Assembly: GCA_022701365.1 (NCBI GenBank)
Contig: JAKUHH010000177.1
Coordinates: forward strand, 1,054,001-1,118,000
Reading direction: 5' to 3'
DNA from: Mycocentrospora acerina
Lineage: Eukaryota; Ascomycota; Dothideomycetes; Pleosporales
DNA: 64,000 bases
Of the stretch, positions 60,455 to 64,000 are shown piece by piece. Numbering within the stretch: position 1 is the first letter of the stretch; each line of letters opens with the position of its first letter. Under the pieces are notes generated by a model. The model saw only the letters and a list, made by a program, of their open reading frames with translations. It had not been told where the DNA came from and ran no database searches. Both the position numbers and the translations under genes were made by a program.

Positions 60455-62344
60455 TCATGTTGCTGTTTTGCCCAAGAACTGATATAGTTCTTCCTGCAGC
60501 GGCAGTACTATACCTTCCACCGCTGCTTGAAGAAATTCGGCATCTTGTAGGCTGGCACCAGGATCGCTAAAGCACCGTAGGCAGTGTCTAACTGCACTCA
60601 AAAACGCAGCAGACAAGTCTTCCTGAGACTCTTCTGCCCAATTATGCACCATTGAGCACAGCATCCATGGATTGAGGTGAACTGACGGGTCACTAGCCCC
60701 ATGTTCAGACTCCTGATACTTCTCGGCTGTCGTTCCAAAGTAGAGCTCAAGAAGAGCCATGGCGAGGGCGAGAAGCGCAGTGTTCTTGTTGTTGGAGCCG
60801 CGCATCTTTTGTCCGCTTGCAACTGTTTTTGAGACCTCCATCACCGGAACGACGTATGGCCGCTTGATGTCGATTGATCGTGACGAGGCCGATATTTCCT
60901 GGTGGAAGAGAATGTCTTTCGCTGCCCACTGATTCGTGAGCCACGGTGTCGAATTCAAATAGAGCACGCTCGATGCCAACGTCAATGCCAACGTGTATCG
61001 CTCCTTCTTGCTAAGTTTTACACGCCTGCCGTTTACAATTTGCGGGGAATCTAAAAGCGTTTCCAATGTTACTAGCTCTGCAGAAGGAACATATTTCTCC
61101 ATAGTCTCCACTGCATGTGCACCATGTAGCTTGTTCTTGCTGTTGAGAGAAAAACCTATACACGAAGCACTCTTATGAAGCTCTCCTATTGAAGCACACA
61201 GATCTTCGACCTCCTGTAGCGATCTTGCCGGGTCGTCTGTACGGGGATCTGTGATAGAGTATGGTGGAAGCGAACTGAAGCTAACGCTCTTAGATGTTCT
61301 ATTTATGTTAGTGGTGCAATTCGGTCTGGAAATTTTGTACATACGCTGGCCTAGGTGACGGCATCGGGGTAGGATCCGGTTCATCTTCTTCCACATGTAT
61401 CTCAGCAGCTTGCCACATCCAAGATGTGCCTTTGTCAACTTCCAACACCGTCGAGAAAGACACGGAGAAACGAGTCTTCGCTTGATCCTTTCCTTTGCTA
61501 GAACTTTTGGCGTAGAGAGTTCCTCGTGGCTCCAGTTGGAGGCTGGTCTTATGCGTCAACTTACAGGCGCATGACCAGCACAACGACTCATGCAGGCCTC
61601 TTGCATATCCTTGCATGCGTTGCAACCGAGTCGCAAATGAGGGCTTAACTGATTTCTGATATGTTTCAATCTTCTCACTTTTATCGGTGAAACGCTCGAG
61701 CTCCTTGTTGCATTCGTCCAGCTCATCTAAAAGTGCCTTGATGCTCTTTTTGGTCATTCCGAACCGAATCCGCTTCCTAATCTCGAATTTGTTGTCGTTT
61801 TTCTTTGGGTTTGCGACGAGAATAGATTCTAGGTCGTTGAGCTTGAGCTAGATGGACATGTGAGCGCTATGTAGGTGGAGGTATGATGGTAGCGTGCCTA
61901 CCTCGTGTGCGCGATCAAGGTCCAACTTGCTGGCAATCTTCTTTGTTATTCGCTCAATATCTTCAATCGTATTCTGATATGCCTGAAAAGATTCTTTGAG
62001 CCTGCTCCGCAACTTGTTCGCCATTTCCTTGTCCTTCCACAATTTCGATGAGCCGGAGTTGGTCATCATTTCGGCGAGTTCGACATCTGAGGTAATGGGT
62101 TCGAGGAGAATGCGCATCGTTTGGTCATAGTGGATATGTTGGTTTCTGAGTTTTCGAATGAGCTGTGGGAGTTCGCGCTCCCATCTAACGAAGCTCTTGA
62201 TAGGATCGAGTCCCTCATTGTATGATTCGATGCCTGCGCGCCTTCAGCATCAGCCGCCCTTCTGACCGTCTAAGCTCCAAACACACCTTGAATTATCAGA
62301 GGAAGACAGCCCAAGATAAGCCCTGCAATTTCGACACCGGACAT
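60455..62344 (-). CDS. DUF7580-type fungal protein
   Basis: Four exons: 62344-62287, 62233-61902, 61847-61345 and 61298-60455, giving 578 aa. The first exon encodes MSGVEIAGLILGCLPLIIQG, and the splice continues GIESYNEGLDPIKSFVRWER. This start is typical of a fungal family related to HeLo-like signalling N-termini. A helical, Lys-rich middle follows (KLRSRLKESFQAYQNTIEDI; KKSIKALLDELDECNKELER), then a Cys-containing patch (LHESLCWSCACKLTHKTSLQ). The C-terminal half has ERYTLALTLASSVLYLNSTP, WLTNQWAAKDILFHQEISAS and LALAMALLELYFGTTAEKYQ, which I associate from memory with DUF7580, a degenerate kinase-like C-lobe. No catalytic motif is seen. It is divergent from the C2H2 gene, 435 bp apart. 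The exon chain is well supported; the family name less so. Confidence 0.75.
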
Positions 62345-62779
62345 TCTCGAAATCTACTGACACGTGCATATAATGGTTGCGACGTGAATGAAGCTGCGAC
62401 ATTATAGTGAGTGTCGCACAAGGTTGAGGGAGGGACGAGCGGGGTCCTAGCTCAAGCTTCATACCTACCTCCCACAATCGTCAAGAGCTCTACCCAACTG
62501 TGCTCTAAATCATTAGAATGTCTGGTTGCGACGACTGTGCCGTACAAAATTGAAGAGGAAGGCTGCTAGGAAATGCACCGCCGGCTTCAGCCTACACAGG
62601 TAACCTTCTCGTGATTGCCCGCCTTATTCCAGCTCAAACGCTCGAACCCCACTTGTCTTGACGCCTCAGACATCAATTCCCCAAGGCGCATTTTGCGGCA
62701 CCGCGACACCAGGCTCCCAGATCTTATATATATCAGCCTGACTGCAGCACGAATATTCCCAACATGTGGAGACGACAAC
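62345..62779. other. Divergent intergenic region, DUF7580 gene / C2H2 gene
   Basis: 435 bp between two divergent genes; a bidirectional promoter is likely. A tatatata run near 62724-62731, about 50 bp before the C2H2 start, could be a TATA-like element. Confidence 0.55.
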
Positions 62780-64000
62780 ATGTCCTCTATACGACTCGCA
62801 ACAGCATCAAATGTTCGAGCTTTCCAGAAACTGTCTAATGAACTCGACACAACCAGCAAGAAGTGGTCAGATTCGATAGAGCGCGAGGCTCTTGATGATG
62901 AAATAGGGCGATTCAGAGTTTGGTCCGGAAATCTTGGAGCTTTGCAAAAGGGCCATAGTTCGCTCGATTATCGGCTCCGTGATTCGCCTTTGCTATCCGA
63001 AAATACTCTCAAATTTTTGAAGGAACTCGAAGAGAACCTTGATGCGGCGTATGAGATTGTCTCAGGGGCTCGTCTGCCTTACGAAGAGCAACCTCGGTCA
63101 GACAAAGATGGAGAAAAGGAGGAAGACGACGATGATGATGATGGCTTCTTTAGCGAGGACGAGGAAGAAGATGATCCAGGCGAGACAAAGACGGAACTAG
63201 AGATGCGATTTGGAGAAGTCATCGACATCATCGACAACCTTTACAAGCTGAGTGTTCGTATCAGGACGCCTACAATACGGTCAAGATCGCTCAAAGCAGC
63301 ATCATATCAGCCAACAGACCCAGAAACAGGTGTCGATCTGCTGGCGAGGTACGCTGAATATGATCTTCAGCATATGCAAGAGCTCATCCGACATCTACGG
63401 CAGTCTCACACAGACGATACTCAGCCTGAGAACGATTTTCTTGTGACTCGTCTTAGTAAGGGAATCACTCTCCGTAGACGTCAGTTTAAGTACTGGAGGA
63501 GACACCGAGATAAGCTGAGCGTCTCTACGATTTTTGAGGAGAAGTTGCCGATCGTACAACCAATTATAGACCGACCTGATGCTCCCCAACGGATGGATAC
63601 ATTAGAGGCACAACCAGGAAACCTTGTCATGGATACTAAAGAAGCGCCAAGTCATAAAACGGGTAAAACAATGCTGTCAGGAACCGAAGCTACACAGCAC
63701 CACCAGTCTTTGGATGAGATAATTGACACCAAATCAGTGACTAGTTACGCTGTCACAGTCAAAGATATTCAAGGAAGGGGTGTCAATCTACCACCTCCCC
63801 CTAAATGTGCCGAAGGTGAGAAGGACTTTGAGTGCCCATACTGTTTCATCATCTGTCCAGCTCGATATGGTCGCGGACGAGCGTGGCGAACGCATTTACT
63901 TCAAGACCTACAGCCTTATGTGTGCACATATTCTGAGTGTGAAAGTACCGGCCTATTCCGCAGTCGCAGAGAATGGATAGCACACGAAGCTAGCCATCGC
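62780..64000 (+). CDS. C2H2 zinc-finger-like fungal protein, cut by right edge
   Basis: Open from ATG 62780 to the window end (407 codons, no stop), so the C-terminus is missing. It starts MSSIRLATASNVRAFQKLSN and has a helical N-terminal region with RFRVWSGNLGALQKGHSSLD and YRLRDSPLLSENTLKFLKEL, a block I recall from fungal ankyrin/zinc-finger and NLR-associated proteins. An acidic insert ([19 protein letters not shown]) precedes a second helical block with LRHL-like sequence and a basic patch (GITLRRRQFKYWRRHRDKLS). Near the right edge is a Cys/His-rich segment: FECPYCFIICPARYGRGRAW with RTHL, then PYVCTYSECESTGLFRSRRE with WIAHEASHR, compatible with paired C2H2-like fingers. Function unknown; a regulatory or effector role is an inference only. 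Confidence 0.75.
   Translation, partial: MSSIRLATASNVRAFQKLSNELDTTSKKWSDSIEREALDDEIGRFRVWSGNLGALQKGHSSLDYRLRDSPLLSENTLKFLKELEENLDAAYEIVSGARLPYEEQPRSDKDGEKEEDDDDDDGFFSEDEEEDDPGETKTELEMRFGEVIDIIDNLYKLSVRIRTPTIRSRSLKAASYQPTDPETGVDLLARYAEYDLQHMQELIRHLRQSHTDDTQPENDFLVTRLSKGITLRRRQFKYWRRHRDKLSVSTIFEEKLPIVQPIIDRPDAPQRMDTLEAQPGNLVMDTKEAPSHKTGKTMLSGTEATQHHQSLDEIIDTKSVTSYAVTVKDIQGRGVNLPPPPKCAEGEKDFECPYCFIICPARYGRGRAWRTHLLQDLQPYVCTYSECESTGLFRSRREWIAHEASHR

Overview
The window is nuclear DNA from a filamentous ascomycete (Pezizomycotina, plausibly Dothideomycetes; the class is an inference). Genes are interrupted by short introns of about 48-220 nt with GTAAGT/GTATGT-like donors, CTAAC/CTAAT-like branch sites and CAG/TAG acceptors. 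Untranslated regions are rich in microsatellites, and the products are fungal housekeeping proteins. I could build 25 protein-coding genes, most of them by splicing exons by eye. The first and last genes run off the window edges. No tRNA, rRNA, CRISPR or transposon was found.

Layout. 1-6.4 kb: 5' part of a vacuolar-type amino-acid transporter (-), translation release factor eRF1 (+), prephenate dehydratase (+). 6.4-16.8 kb: three minus-strand genes, class V myosin, 3-phosphoglycerate dehydrogenase and glucose-6-phosphate dehydrogenase. 18.5-26.2 kb, all plus: ribosomal protein eL33, a sucrose-type transporter, NAP1, FAP7 adenylate kinase. 26.3-34.1 kb: ITP pyrophosphatase HAM1 (-), a cytochrome-P450-like protein without a heme cysteine (+), ribosomal protein eS1 (-), a small Ser/Pro-rich protein (-). 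A 3.7-kb stretch without genes follows. 37.7-42.2 kb: URC1-type GTP-cyclohydrolase-II homologue (-), ELF1 (+), uracil phosphoribosyltransferase (-). 42.9-51.3 kb, all plus: WAPL cohesin-release factor, RHEB GTPase (preceded by an assembly gap in a poly-C run), seryl-tRNA synthetase. 52.2-64 kb: a RhoGEF-like protein, a polytopic membrane protein, KNR4/SMI1 and a DUF7580-type protein (all -), then a C2H2 zinc-finger protein (+) cut by the right edge.

Most genes are unrelated single-copy housekeeping functions: translation (eRF1, eL33, eS1, SerRS), nucleotide hygiene and salvage (HAM1, FAP7, UPRT), chromatin (NAP1, WAPL, ELF1) and amino-acid or NADPH metabolism (PHA2, PGDH, G6PDH). One functional link stands out. 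URC1 and UPRT, both parts of the fungal uracil-catabolism (URC) pathway, lie within 4.5 kb of each other with only ELF1 between them. The strongest candidate for undescribed biology is the P450-like protein at 27922-29955. It keeps an ExxR and a PERF-like motif but has no cysteine where the heme thiolate should be. Further leads are a recurring D-[VIA]-P-acidic motif in the WAPL N-terminus, a RhoGEF fused to an NLR-like N-terminal region, two very short 5' exons (one is the ATG alone) and two internal microexons.
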